A program made the position numbers and the translations under genes. Below are positions 1-6,317 of a stretch of DNA of 31,340 bases, piece by piece (position 1 is the first letter of the stretch; each line of letters opens with the position of its first letter). Origin of the DNA: CAZWLD01 sp964634685 (GTDB lineage Bacteria > Bacillota_I > Bacilli_A > Acholeplasmatales > JAEDCM01); assembly GCA_964634685.1 (NCBI GenBank), contig CAZWLD010000025.1, forward strand, positions 1 through 31,340, written 5' to 3'. The notes under the pieces are model-generated. The model saw only the letters and a program-made list of their open reading frames with translations. It was not told the DNA's origin and did not search any database.

Positions 1-82
1 TAATTATAAGATTTCATAGAGGTATTATTCAATGCGTTTTATTTTAAACGCTTACCTAATGGCAAGGAGGTTATAAAGGGAA

Positions 83-1315
83 ATGAAAGAAAGTGAAAGG
101 GAACAAATTGCATTGTTTAGGTATAATGTAATTTCTACTTTGATCAATGATGATATTTCAACCAGCAAAAACCAATTGTATCACGAATTAAGTGAACGAA
201 AATTCAAATATATTGATGGCAATATGGTTAAAGTATCACCTGCATCTATAGAAAGATGGTATTATACGTACACAAAAAAGGGGTTTGACGCACTAAAACC
301 AATGAATAGAAATGATATAGGGAAAGCGAGAAAATTAGATGAAGACACAATGATGGCTATAGTGCATTACATTACTGAGCATCCTCGTATTCCGGCAACT
401 GCTATATATGAAGCCTTAATATCAAATGGATACATAGCAAATAAAGATGTAAGTCTCTCTACTGTTTCGCGCTTCGTTTCAGCTTACAAGAAAAATAAGG
501 ACATTTCAGTAGTAAAGGAAATGCGAAGATATGAAGTTGAACACATAAATGATATATGGTGTTGCGATACAACTTATTCTTTTAAACTTGATGTAGGCGG
601 AAAAAAACAAAGGACATACATAATCGCAATACTTGACGATGCCTCAAGAGCAATTGTCGGATGTGATGTATTTTTTCAAGATAATTTCGTAAATTTCTTG
701 AGTGTATTAAAAGGAGCAGTAACCAAGTTTGGTAAACCTAAAAAACTTAACCTAGACAATGGAGCTCCATACAAGAATAATCAAATTGAATTATTAGGCG
801 CAAGATTAGGCATAATAATGCATCATAATCCAGCCTATTCACCAACAGGAAAAGCGAAAATAGAGCGGTTTTTTTGTACATTAAAGGATCATTTTATGGC
901 AACATACCACCTAGATAACCATTTATCAATAGAGAAATTTCGTAATGATTTATTAGAGTATATAAACTCTTATAATAACAAGATTCATTCATCATTAAAT
1001 GGTAGGACTCCATATGAAAGATTTTTTGATGGCAAAGATGAAGTTAAATATTTAACACAAGAACTTATTGACAAATCATTTCTTCTAGAGATAGATAGAA
1101 CAGTATCCGCAGACAATGTAATTTTAATAGATCAGCATGAATACGAAGTTCCTTATAAATACGCTAAGAAGCGTATTAAATTACGCTATTCAGCTGATTT
1201 AAAGGATGTATATGTGATTGAAGATGACAAATACATTAAAATCAATCTTCTAGATAAAGTAGCTAACTCTATGAGAAAAAGAGAAAAACCCAAACTAACT
1301 AATACGGAGGAATAA
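83..1315 (+). CDS. DDE-type integrase/transposase (TniA/TnsB-like, rve core)
   Basis: This 410-residue protein is expected to cut and join the transposon ends. Residues about 15-135 look like tandem helix-turn-helix DNA-binding segments (SPASIERWYY; LSTVSRFVSAY). An integrase core follows with the acidic triad D162 (WCCDTTYS), D225 (LNLDNGAPY) and E261 (SPTGKAKIERFF), so the catalytic residues are intact. A C-terminal region (about 340-400) resembles the small barrel of Mu-type transposases. An AAGGAGGT at 64-71 precedes the ATG by 11 bases, and AAAGGG at 76-81 sits immediately before it. The stop is followed three bases later by the ATPase gene, so they form one unit. The exact family (IS481-like or TniA-like) cannot be settled by eye. 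Confidence 0.88.
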   Translation: MKESEREQIALFRYNVISTLINDDISTSKNQLYHELSERKFKYIDGNMVKVSPASIERWYYTYTKKGFDALKPMNRNDIGKARKLDEDTMMAIVHYITEHPRIPATAIYEALISNGYIANKDVSLSTVSRFVSAYKKNKDISVVKEMRRYEVEHINDIWCCDTTYSFKLDVGGKKQRTYIIAILDDASRAIVGCDVFFQDNFVNFLSVLKGAVTKFGKPKKLNLDNGAPYKNNQIELLGARLGIIMHHNPAYSPTGKAKIERFFCTLKDHFMATYHLDNHLSIEKFRNDLLEYINSYNNKIHSSLNGRTPYERFFDGKDEVKYLTQELIDKSFLLEIDRTVSADNVILIDQHEYEVPYKYAKKRIKLRYSADLKDVYVIEDDKYIKINLLDKVANSMRKREKPKLTNTEE

Positions 1316-1318
1316 TAA

Positions 1319-2119
1319 ATGAATTATTTATGTAAATTTGGAATGGAATTTAATCCATTCATAAAAAACAGTAAGGAAATAAAGGTTGAATTTACTCAAT
1401 CTAAAGAATTATTATTTAGATTAAGATATTTGGAAACAATTAAGGGTATTGGAATATTAACCGGGGAACCAGGTGTGGGTAAAACCACATGCGTTAGGCA
1501 TTGGACAAATACACTTAATCCAAGCTTATATAAGGTTGTATATATCAAACAAGCTACTCTAACAGTAAATGAGTTCTACAAGGCTTTATCTGATGAATTA
1601 GGGCTAGATACACAGTTTTCTAAGAGAAAAAACTTTAAGAATATCCAACAAGAAATCAATAGGCTTCAGATAGAAAAGAAAATAACTCCTGTGATAATAC
1701 TAGATGAGGCCAATTATCTTCCTTATAGTGTTTTGAATGATTTAAAGCTTTTACTAAATTTTGAAATGGATTCAAGGGACAGGTTTATATTACTATTGAT
1801 TGGTCAAAACATTCTCAGGAATACATTAAGTCTAAAATGTCACGAAGCTTTAAGGCAGCGTATAGTGATAAACTATGAATTGACGCCATTATCACCGGAA
1901 GATTCTAGAATATATATCGATACCAAATTAAAAGAGGCTGGTCTAGCGGTAAGTTTATTAACCGATGAGGCATATAACCAAATAATCAATTATTCAAATG
2001 GGACAATAAGGGTTATTAACCAAATAATGGACAAGGCTCTATTAATCCTTTCTGCCAAAAAAGCTGATATAATTGATCAAGATATTATGCTTTCTGCCAT
2101 CGATGAATTCTCAATTTAA
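1319..2119 (+). CDS. ExeA/TniB-like AAA ATPase, transposition partner
   Basis: A 266-residue P-loop ATPase directly downstream of the transposase. It opens with a KFGMEFNPF motif typical of ExeA/TniB-like proteins. Walker A is at 49-57 (GEPGVGKTT), Walker B at 125-130 (VIILDE), a sensor-like segment near 155-163 (FILLLIGQN), and a C-terminal winged/helical lid follows. In such systems the ATPase binds DNA, selects the target and activates the transposase (family knowledge). A GGAGG sits about 8 bases before the ATG, in the end of the transposase gene, consistent with coupled translation. It ends just before an intrinsic terminator. Confidence 0.87.
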   Translation: MNYLCKFGMEFNPFIKNSKEIKVEFTQSKELLFRLRYLETIKGIGILTGEPGVGKTTCVRHWTNTLNPSLYKVVYIKQATLTVNEFYKALSDELGLDTQFSKRKNFKNIQQEINRLQIEKKITPVIILDEANYLPYSVLNDLKLLLNFEMDSRDRFILLLIGQNILRNTLSLKCHEALRQRIVINYELTPLSPEDSRIYIDTKLKEAGLAVSLLTDEAYNQIINYSNGTIRVINQIMDKALLILSAKKADIIDQDIMLSAIDEFSI

Positions 2120-2124
2120 TAGCT

Positions 2125-2235
2125 TCAAATAAAACACCAAATCATCGCAAATAATTTGATTTGGTATTTTTTATAGAATATTTATAGGCTCAAATAAAGT
2201 GAATAATCTTTCCTCAAATAATTTGACGTTCGACA
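2125..2235. repeat. Iterated CAAATA motifs, candidate transposase-binding sites at the right end
   Basis: CAAATA starts at 2125, 2148, 2191 and 2215, giving intervals of 23, 43 and 24 bases. The copies at 2148-2159 and 2215-2226 are identical over 12 bases (CAAATAATTTGA, near-palindromic). The last is followed by CGTTCGACA, whose outer end reads TGTCG from outside. The binding function is inference. Confidence 0.5.
2136..2174 (+). terminator. Intrinsic terminator of the transposon operon
   Basis: Perfect 9-bp stem ACCAAATCA (2136-2144) / TGATTTGGT (2157-2165) with a 12-base loop, followed by ATTTTTTAT. It lies 16 bases after the ATPase stop codon and overlaps one of the CAAATAATTTGA repeats. 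Confidence 0.75.
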
Positions 2236-2501
2236 CTTAGATTTATTAATTGCTTAATATTGATATTAATCATTTTAAATAATAATACATAATTTCAGAA
2301 ATATTCTACTGTATTCCTCATTACAAAAATTAAATATAGCCATAAAAGATAACTAAGCCAATTTAAATTTACCGTCCCGTTTAGCCTCATTAGTTACACA
2401 TAAAAATGAATTAATAATCATTAAATAATTGACCAAATATACTTATCAACCCAATGAATTTTTAAATCTAAAGTATTTTTCAGTTCTTAAATATATTTAG
2501 T
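2236..2501. other. Non-coding AT-rich stretch between transposon end and HEPN gene
   Basis: No gene, RNA or convincing terminator is visible. The last ~35 bases next to the HEPN stop (CTTAAATATA...TTTAATCTAAA) match the corresponding 3' flank of the second HEPN copy near 4757-4788, so the duplicated unit extends a little beyond the stop codon. The rest has no detectable relation to other parts of the window. Confidence 0.5.
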
Positions 2502-2954
2502 TTAATCTAAATACAGCGTCCTACCATACGGTAAGTTATCATAAGCTCTACAAACCTCAACACAAGCCTCTAATTTTGCTAAAAATCTTTGATCAATATC
2601 ATAATATATACTGCCATTATGTGCAACGTCATTCCTAATATGTCTTACCTTATTTAAAAATCTTGCAAAGTGCAAAAATCTTTCATCATGATATTCTCCC
2701 AAATAATAGAAAAAGTCTACTCCTCCTAAATATCCTAAACTCTTTGCATAGCGATTAACCCTATCATAATCAGCTAGTAACGTTCTATGATTATTAATTG
2801 TAACTCTTAAATAATTATTTTCTTGCCTTAATTTATAATTTTCATATTCAAGCTCATTACATCTTGATTTATATGATGAATCACTACTATTTACTCTACT
2901 ACAAATACATCCCACAGCAATAGCACCTAATATCCAACCTAACATATTTCTCAA
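2502..2954 (-). CDS. Small HEPN-like protein, membrane-anchored, motif intact (copy 1)
   Basis: 150 residues. The N-terminus (about 3-18, MLGWILGAIAVGCICS) is a short hydrophobic segment that could anchor it in the membrane. Residues 28-66 are a polar, heptad-like likely coiled coil. The C-terminal helical part carries VRHIRNDVAH, with R107-N108-x3-H112 matching the R-x4-6-H motif (usually RN) of HEPN-domain RNases. Family knowledge: HEPN proteins are common toxins and effectors in toxin-antitoxin and defence loci. Sequence similarity is limited to the motif and helical pattern, so the assignment is tentative. GAGG precedes the ATG at normal spacing, and a conserved 28-codon frame lies 8 bases upstream. 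Its paralogue at 4776-5222 has lost the motif. Confidence 0.7.
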   Translation of the reverse strand: MRNMLGWILGAIAVGCICSRVNSSDSSYKSRCNELEYENYKLRQENNYLRVTINNHRTLLADYDRVNRYAKSLGYLGGVDFFYYLGEYHDERFLHFARFLNKVRHIRNDVAHNGSIYYDIDQRFLAKLEACVEVCRAYDNLPYGRTLYLD

Positions 2955-2962
2955 CCTCTTCC

Positions 2963-3049
2963 CTAATTGATTTTCATAAATTTGAATTCCATTTTACTAA
3001 TATAATCCATCTTATGGACACGAGACAACTCATTACTTATTTGATTCAA
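2963..3049 (-). CDS. Conserved 28-codon small ORF upstream of HEPN copy 1
   Basis: TTG start with AAGAAGAGG (3059-3067) nine bases upstream, 28 codons, TAG stop eight bases before the HEPN start. The second copy at 5231-5317 keeps the same length, start, Shine-Dalgarno and stop position without indels. Four residues differ (S to I, R to H, I to V, M to I) and the stop differs as TAG/TAA. The peptide begins MNQI and ends KFMKIN, is basic, and contains HKMDY. It might be an antitoxin-like or leader peptide for the HEPN gene; that role is inference. Short shared length could also reflect simple recent duplication. Confidence 0.4.
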   Translation of the reverse strand: MNQISNELSRVHKMDYISKMEFKFMKIN

Positions 3050-3140
3050 TTTAATTAACCTCTTCTTTGTTTTATTGTCTTAAAGGATAAAGTAATCCTT
3101 TTCGATATACACTAGTTATGTAGATTATGAAACGAATACA

Positions 3141-3157
3141 AATAATTTTAGTAGACA
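3141..3157. repeat. 17-base motif, copy 1 of 3
   Basis: AATAATTTTAGTAGACA just downstream of the WYL gene. Near-identical copies occur at 4622-4638 (one change) and 5409-5425 (one change). Two of the three are explained by the tandem duplication; the copy at 4622 lies outside the aligned parts. Confidence 0.5.
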
Positions 3158-3172
3158 CAAATCTAATCTTTA

Positions 3173-4141
3173 TCAAATACCCTTATCTTCTCCCTTCAAA
3201 TATAAATTTTGCATTTCAGTAGTAATCTTCATCACTTGATTAACTAACCACTGTGGCTCAAGAACTTTACAAAAGGAGCCCAATCCCATCACAAAATTAA
3301 TAATATTAAATCTATATTGCATAGTTGCTTTAAAAATTGCAGTGTTACTATCTATCATTTCAATACTTTGATTTTTACCTACATTTCTCTCTTTTAGCTT
3401 TAATAAATAATAACCAGATACTTCTAATTTTATATCATACCATTCATTATTTTTTTTGAAGCCTCTTTCGTCAACGTAATCACTTCGTTTAAAATATGAA
3501 TCTCTACAAAAATGTTTATTAATAACGATTAATTTTTTGATTCGTAGAAGCTTATATTGTAGAAAGCCTTCCATACCCTCACATTCAGCAACAACAAACC
3601 AATCATCATTATAAACATATAATTCATATGGTTTAATTATTTTAGTTTGAATTTTATTATTATTAGATAAATATTCAATTTTACAACAATAGCACTCTTT
3701 AATAGCTGCTTGAAGTGAATTATAAGTATTTTCTATTAGCTTGTCCTCGTAAATAGATGGTTCTTTTTCAACTAACAAAAGATTCCCTAATTCACTAAGT
3801 GAAACATCCGTACTAGATGTGATTTTTGCCATCGCATGTTCATAGCTATGCTTGTTCATAAATGAACTTTTAGCGATTAAAAATCTATAAGCTTCCATCA
3901 GCGCCTCTTTTTCAGATTCATCTAAATGAATAGTTGGAATGGTCTGTCTCTTATCTATTTTATATCCACCATATCTACCAGGTATGGTATCAATAAAATA
4001 ACCACACTCTTCCAATTCCTTTTTATATTCAACAATATTTCTTGGATTTGTTTCTAATAAACTAGCAAGCTCAGAAACCTTAAAAATTCTACCTGTATTT
4101 AATATTTGTAATAGTTTAATACACATAGCGGCCTTGCCCAT
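3173..4141 (-). CDS. WYL-domain transcriptional regulator with N-terminal winged HTH
   Basis: 322 residues. The N-terminus (8-60) is an HTH_11-type winged helix (FKVSELASLLETNPRNIVEY, then a wing GRYGGYKI). Residues about 150-210 form a WYL domain: PYELYVYNDDWFVVAECE followed by LQYKLLRIKKL, the usual ligand-sensing Sm-like fold (family knowledge: WYL proteins bind nucleic acid or nucleotides and often regulate defence operons). A C-terminal WCX-like extension follows to residue 322. GAGGTGATG precedes the ATG. The gene sits immediately upstream of the small ORF and HEPN gene on the same strand and probably controls them. A decayed second copy of its 3' end lies at 5441-5578. Confidence 0.88.
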   Translation of the reverse strand: MGKAAMCIKLLQILNTGRIFKVSELASLLETNPRNIVEYKKELEECGYFIDTIPGRYGGYKIDKRQTIPTIHLDESEKEALMEAYRFLIAKSSFMNKHSYEHAMAKITSSTDVSLSELGNLLLVEKEPSIYEDKLIENTYNSLQAAIKECYCCKIEYLSNNNKIQTKIIKPYELYVYNDDWFVVAECEGMEGFLQYKLLRIKKLIVINKHFCRDSYFKRSDYVDERGFKKNNEWYDIKLEVSGYYLLKLKERNVGKNQSIEMIDSNTAIFKATMQYRFNIINFVMGLGSFCKVLEPQWLVNQVMKITTEMQNLYLKGEDKGI

Positions 4142-4346
4142 TTCATCACCTCAACACTTCATTCAAGTAATTAATAATTCCTTATTAAATAACGCTCTCA
4201 ATCAAATAGGAAAATCATAATAATTTTGTTTAATTATGCCAAAATATGTCTATTTTTAGTATAACACAAAACTAATAAAAATTCAATCCTTTGACAAAAT
4301 AACCATTAAAAATGCTCAAATATCTTAGACTATTTGCATTATGTCA
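4142..4346. promoter_or_regulatory. Upstream region of the WYL gene
   Basis: About 200 AT-rich bases between the WYL start and the ntn3 relic. No strong sigma-A match could be fixed. The stretch CTAATAAAAATTCAATC (from 4272) is shared with the scar at 5566-5580, showing that this upstream sequence once existed in both copies of the duplication. Likely holds the WYL promoter. Confidence 0.3.
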
Positions 4347-4451
4347 TTAAAAATTATCAAGATTTAATTTTATTAATTCATCAACTTCAGCTTTTGAAAC
4401 GACACTAAATCTTTCATCAGCTGTATTACATAAAACAAAAGGATAATCAAC
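4347..4451 (-). pseudogene. 3' relic of a second ntn3 (proteasome-like) gene
   Basis: Translation in the minus direction gives VDYPFVLCNTADE then SKAEVDELIK, nearly identical to the last ~28 residues of ntn3 (5613-6230), then diverges to a short tail (LNLDNF) and a TAA stop. No upstream coding region is left beyond 4451. With the WYL fragment at 5441-5578 this shows a reciprocal decay after tandem duplication. Confidence 0.85.
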
Positions 4452-4775
4452 TTATCTTAGCATACCTATTTTTATGCGCCTTTCTACACTCAATTGATGA
4501 ATTGCATTCTCTTCTTATGTATGTTTAATCCTTAGAAATGACCTTTGAATTTCTTACTAAATGTACATCATTCCTTTTTACCCCTGAAATTATCAAGTAA
4601 GTTCATACAAAAAAAGATAATAATAATTCTAGTAGACAAAAAATCATCCAACCTATAAAACGTTCTCATCTTCAAACACTAAATTCAAAATTCTGAAATA
4701 ATTTGATTTTGAATTTTTAATAAGATATATATACTTGAGAGAATTAATTTTTCATTTCTTAAATATAATTTAAGT
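4452..4775. other. Gene-free junction of the duplicated units
   Basis: 324 AT-rich bases between the ntn3 relic and HEPN copy 2. It holds the third copy of the 17-base motif (4622-4638) and a hairpin-forming inverted repeat AAATTCAAAA (4681-4690) / TTTTGAATTT (4707-4716), 10-bp stem and 16-base loop, downstream of HEPN copy 2. The hairpin lacks a good U-run in the minus direction, so a terminator role is uncertain. Nothing coding is recognisable; it is probably degraded sequence of the duplication. Confidence 0.45.
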
Positions 4776-5222
4776 TTAATCTAAAGACAGTGTTATACCC
4801 TCAGGTAGGTTATCATAAGCTCTGCAGACCTCCACACAAGCCTCTAATTTTGATAAAAATTTTTGATCAATATCGTATTTAAAATTAGCCTTAAATACAA
4901 TATCATGTCTAATATATCTTACCTTATATAGAAAATTTTCCAAGTGTAAAAATCTCACATCATGATATTCAGTTAAATAATGGAAGAAGTCTACTACTCC
5001 TGAATATCCAAAACTCTTTGCATAACGATTAATCTTATGATAATCTTCTAAAAACCTCTGATAATTAATTAAACATAAACCTTCTAAACGATTATTTTTT
5101 TGCCTTTTTTGATATTTAATATCATTACATCTTGATTTATATGATGTAGCACTACTTTTTACTCTACCACAATCGCATTCCTCATCAAAAATACCCAATA
5201 TCCAACCTAACATATTTCTCAA
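4776..5222 (-). CDS. HEPN-like paralogue with degraded motif (copy 2)
   Basis: 148 residues, clearly a duplicate of the protein at 2502-2954: same MRNMLGWILG start, same SYKSRCN segment, same FLxKLEACVEVCRAYDNLP end. Two features of copy 1 are lost. The N-terminal hydrophobic stretch becomes IFDEECDCGRV, so it is no longer a plausible membrane anchor. The RNDVAH motif becomes RHDIVF (105-110), replacing the key histidine with phenylalanine. The frame is still open over the whole length, so it may persist as an inactive partner (for example a dimerisation inhibitor) or be a gene in early decay. It has the same upstream small ORF (5231-5317) and Shine-Dalgarno as copy 1. Confidence 0.65.
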   Translation of the reverse strand: MRNMLGWILGIFDEECDCGRVKSSATSYKSRCNDIKYQKRQKNNRLEGLCLINYQRFLEDYHKINRYAKSFGYSGVVDFFHYLTEYHDVRFLHLENFLYKVRYIRHDIVFKANFKYDIDQKFLSKLEACVEVCRAYDNLPEGITLSLD

Positions 5223-5230
5223 CCTCTTTC

Positions 5231-5317
5231 TTAATTGATTTTCATAAATTTGAATTCTATTTTACTAACATAATCCATCTTATGGACATGAGACAACTCA
5301 TTTATTATTTGATTCAA
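5231..5317 (-). CDS. Conserved 28-codon small ORF upstream of HEPN copy 2
   Basis: Duplicate of the frame at 2963-3049: TTG start, AAGAAGAGG nine bases upstream, 28 codons, TAA stop eight bases before the HEPN start. Start, length and stop position are conserved with no indels although the flanking non-coding bases carry substitutions and at least one indel-like change. Function unknown. Confidence 0.38.
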   Translation of the reverse strand: MNQIINELSHVHKMDYVSKIEFKFMKIN

Positions 5318-5440
5318 TTCAATTAACCTCTTCTTTGTTTTACTATTTTAATAGATAAAGTAATCCCTTTCGATATATCTTAATTATGTAGCTTATGAAA
5401 GCAATACAAATAATTTTAGCAGACATGAATTTATTCTTTA

Positions 5441-5578
5441 TCAAATATCCTTATCTTCTCCCTTCAAATATAAATTTTGCATTTCAGTAGTAATCTTCAT
5501 CACTTGATTAACTAACCACTGTGGCTCAAGACCTTTACAAACGGGTCCCAACCCCATCACAAAATTAATAAAATTCAA
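5441..5578 (-). pseudogene. 3' relic of a second WYL regulator gene
   Basis: Minus-strand translation gives FVMGLG then LEPQWLVNQVMKITTEM and YLKGEDK before a TGA stop, matching the last ~43 residues of the intact WYL protein with a few changes. The fragment ends at TAATAA (5566-5571), where the sequence switches to what lies upstream of the intact WYL gene (AATTCAATC). This marks an internal deletion removing nearly the whole gene. Confidence 0.9.
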
Positions 5579-5612
5579 TCATTTGAGGAGGTAAGAATAA
5601 TGAATAATCATA

Positions 5613-6230
5613 TCAATGTTTTATTAATTCATCCACTTCAGCTTTTGAAATAACACTAAAGCTTTCATCAGCTGTATTACATAAAACAAAAGGATAATCT
5701 ACAAATTTATTAAATGTCGCAGCTGCCTTTATGGCTTTTACAATCCTCAATTCAGGATTTAAATCATCCTGCGTCGATAGTAGACTACCATATGCAAAAT
5801 CCTCACCCGAGCCAACCGCAATAAAATCATCTACTTCAAAAACAGAATAGTCAGCGACAATAGAAAACAATCTATCCTTGTAGGCAAAAAGGAATACCGA
5901 ATCCATCAACTCAATAGTATCATTTTCTGAAAGATATCGATTTTGGATTAATATATTTTGAATCCTTGGAACAATCCTAGTCACAACGAATTCAAAATTA
6001 ATATCTTCATTAGTCTCAATTTCCTTAACTAAATCCTCCATCACCCTTACTACACAACCATTTCTTAAATAGCCAGCCTGTCCCACCAAGCAATTACTTA
6101 CACCTTTAGCCTTCCAAATCTTAAAATTATTAGAATTTGTTAAAATCTCTTTTTTATTCCTATTAGTAGTTTGAGAATCCGCACCCAAATAAACGGCTCC
6201 ATTATGCTTTATTCCGACAATTACACTCAT
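5613..6230 (-). CDS. Proteasome/HslV-like Ntn-hydrolase subunit 3 (best-preserved active site)
   Basis: 205 residues. After removal of Met1 the N-terminal residue is Ser, followed by VIVGIKHNG and GADSQ, so the nucleophile position and the D17 equivalent fall exactly as in proteasome beta/HslV subunits (Thr1 or Ser1, Asp17). NFKIWK supplies a Lys33-like residue, LVGQAG matches the HslV GFAG strand turn, and DDFIAVGSGEDFA matches the family's AIGSG motif. It is therefore the most likely catalytic subunit. Last gene of the operon ntn1-ntn2-AAA-ntn3; AAAGGAG precedes its ATG. It ends in TGA. A 3' relic of a duplicate lies at 4347-4451. HslV/CodW or Anbu relatives are alternatives, but length and the three-paralogue arrangement differ from hslVU. 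Confidence 0.8.
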   Translation of the reverse strand: MSVIVGIKHNGAVYLGADSQTTNRNKKEILTNSNNFKIWKAKGVSNCLVGQAGYLRNGCVVRVMEDLVKEIETNEDINFEFVVTRIVPRIQNILIQNRYLSENDTIELMDSVFLFAYKDRLFSIVADYSVFEVDDFIAVGSGEDFAYGSLLSTQDDLNPELRIVKAIKAAATFNKFVDYPFVLCNTADESFSVISKAEVDELIKH

Positions 6231-6317
6231 TTAGCTTCTCCTTTATATTTGTATACAATAACAATATACCTTCAAATACAACATTATTTATGTATAAATA
6301 AAAAATATAATAACCTA

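Larger units (their letters stand above)
1..2235 (+). mobile_element. Right portion of a DDE-transposase/AAA-ATPase transposon, left end outside the window
   Basis: The two-gene cassette of a DDE transposase plus an ATP-binding partner is the core of Mu/Tn7/Tn5053-type (TnsB-TnsC, TniA-TniB) and IS21-type (IstA-IstB) elements. Downstream of the ATPase gene the motif CAAATA recurs at 2125, 2148, 2191 and 2215, two copies extending to CAAATAATTTGA, like the multiple transposase-binding repeats at the ends of Tn7-like elements. Read inward from the right, the sequence at 2235 starts TGTCGAACG, and TGT...ACA termini are typical of this superfamily. The end assignment is inference. The left end, target duplication and any further genes lie outside the window. 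The element is the only module left of oriC whose genes run on the plus strand. Confidence 0.6.
2502..5612. repeat. Tandem duplication of the ntn3 3' end-WYL-small ORF-HEPN segment
   Basis: Unit A (right) is ntn3 (5613-6230), WYL relic (5441-5578), small ORF (5231-5317), HEPN copy 2 (4776-5222). Unit B (left) is ntn3 relic (4347-4451), intact WYL (3173-4141), small ORF (2963-3049), HEPN copy 1 (2502-2954). Long stretches align almost base for base, for example around 2955-3250 with 5223-5525. Each unit has lost what the other retains, apart from the HEPN pair. Confidence 0.9.

Noticed and set aside
1..76. Short frames before the transposase (3-47 tail; ATG at 32 to stop at 76) and a GCGTTT/AAACGC hairpin
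   Set aside because: Too short to identify; the first might be the end of an upstream transposon gene, but nothing supports it from this window alone, and the hairpin lacks a U-run.
4681..4720. AAATAATTTGATTT shared with the transposon terminator region (2149-2162), suggesting a transposon end relic
   Set aside because: Only 14 AT-rich bases match, without the CGTTCGACA terminus or repeats; chance similarity is plausible.
2502..5612. CRISPR-like repeat array
   Set aside because: The repeats are long duplicated gene segments, not short regular repeats with unique spacers; no cas genes are present.
5613..6230. TGA read as tryptophan (Mollicutes code)
   Set aside because: TGA ends ntn3, WYL and the WYL relic at the expected C-termini, while Trp in DnaA, YidC and GyrB is TGG.
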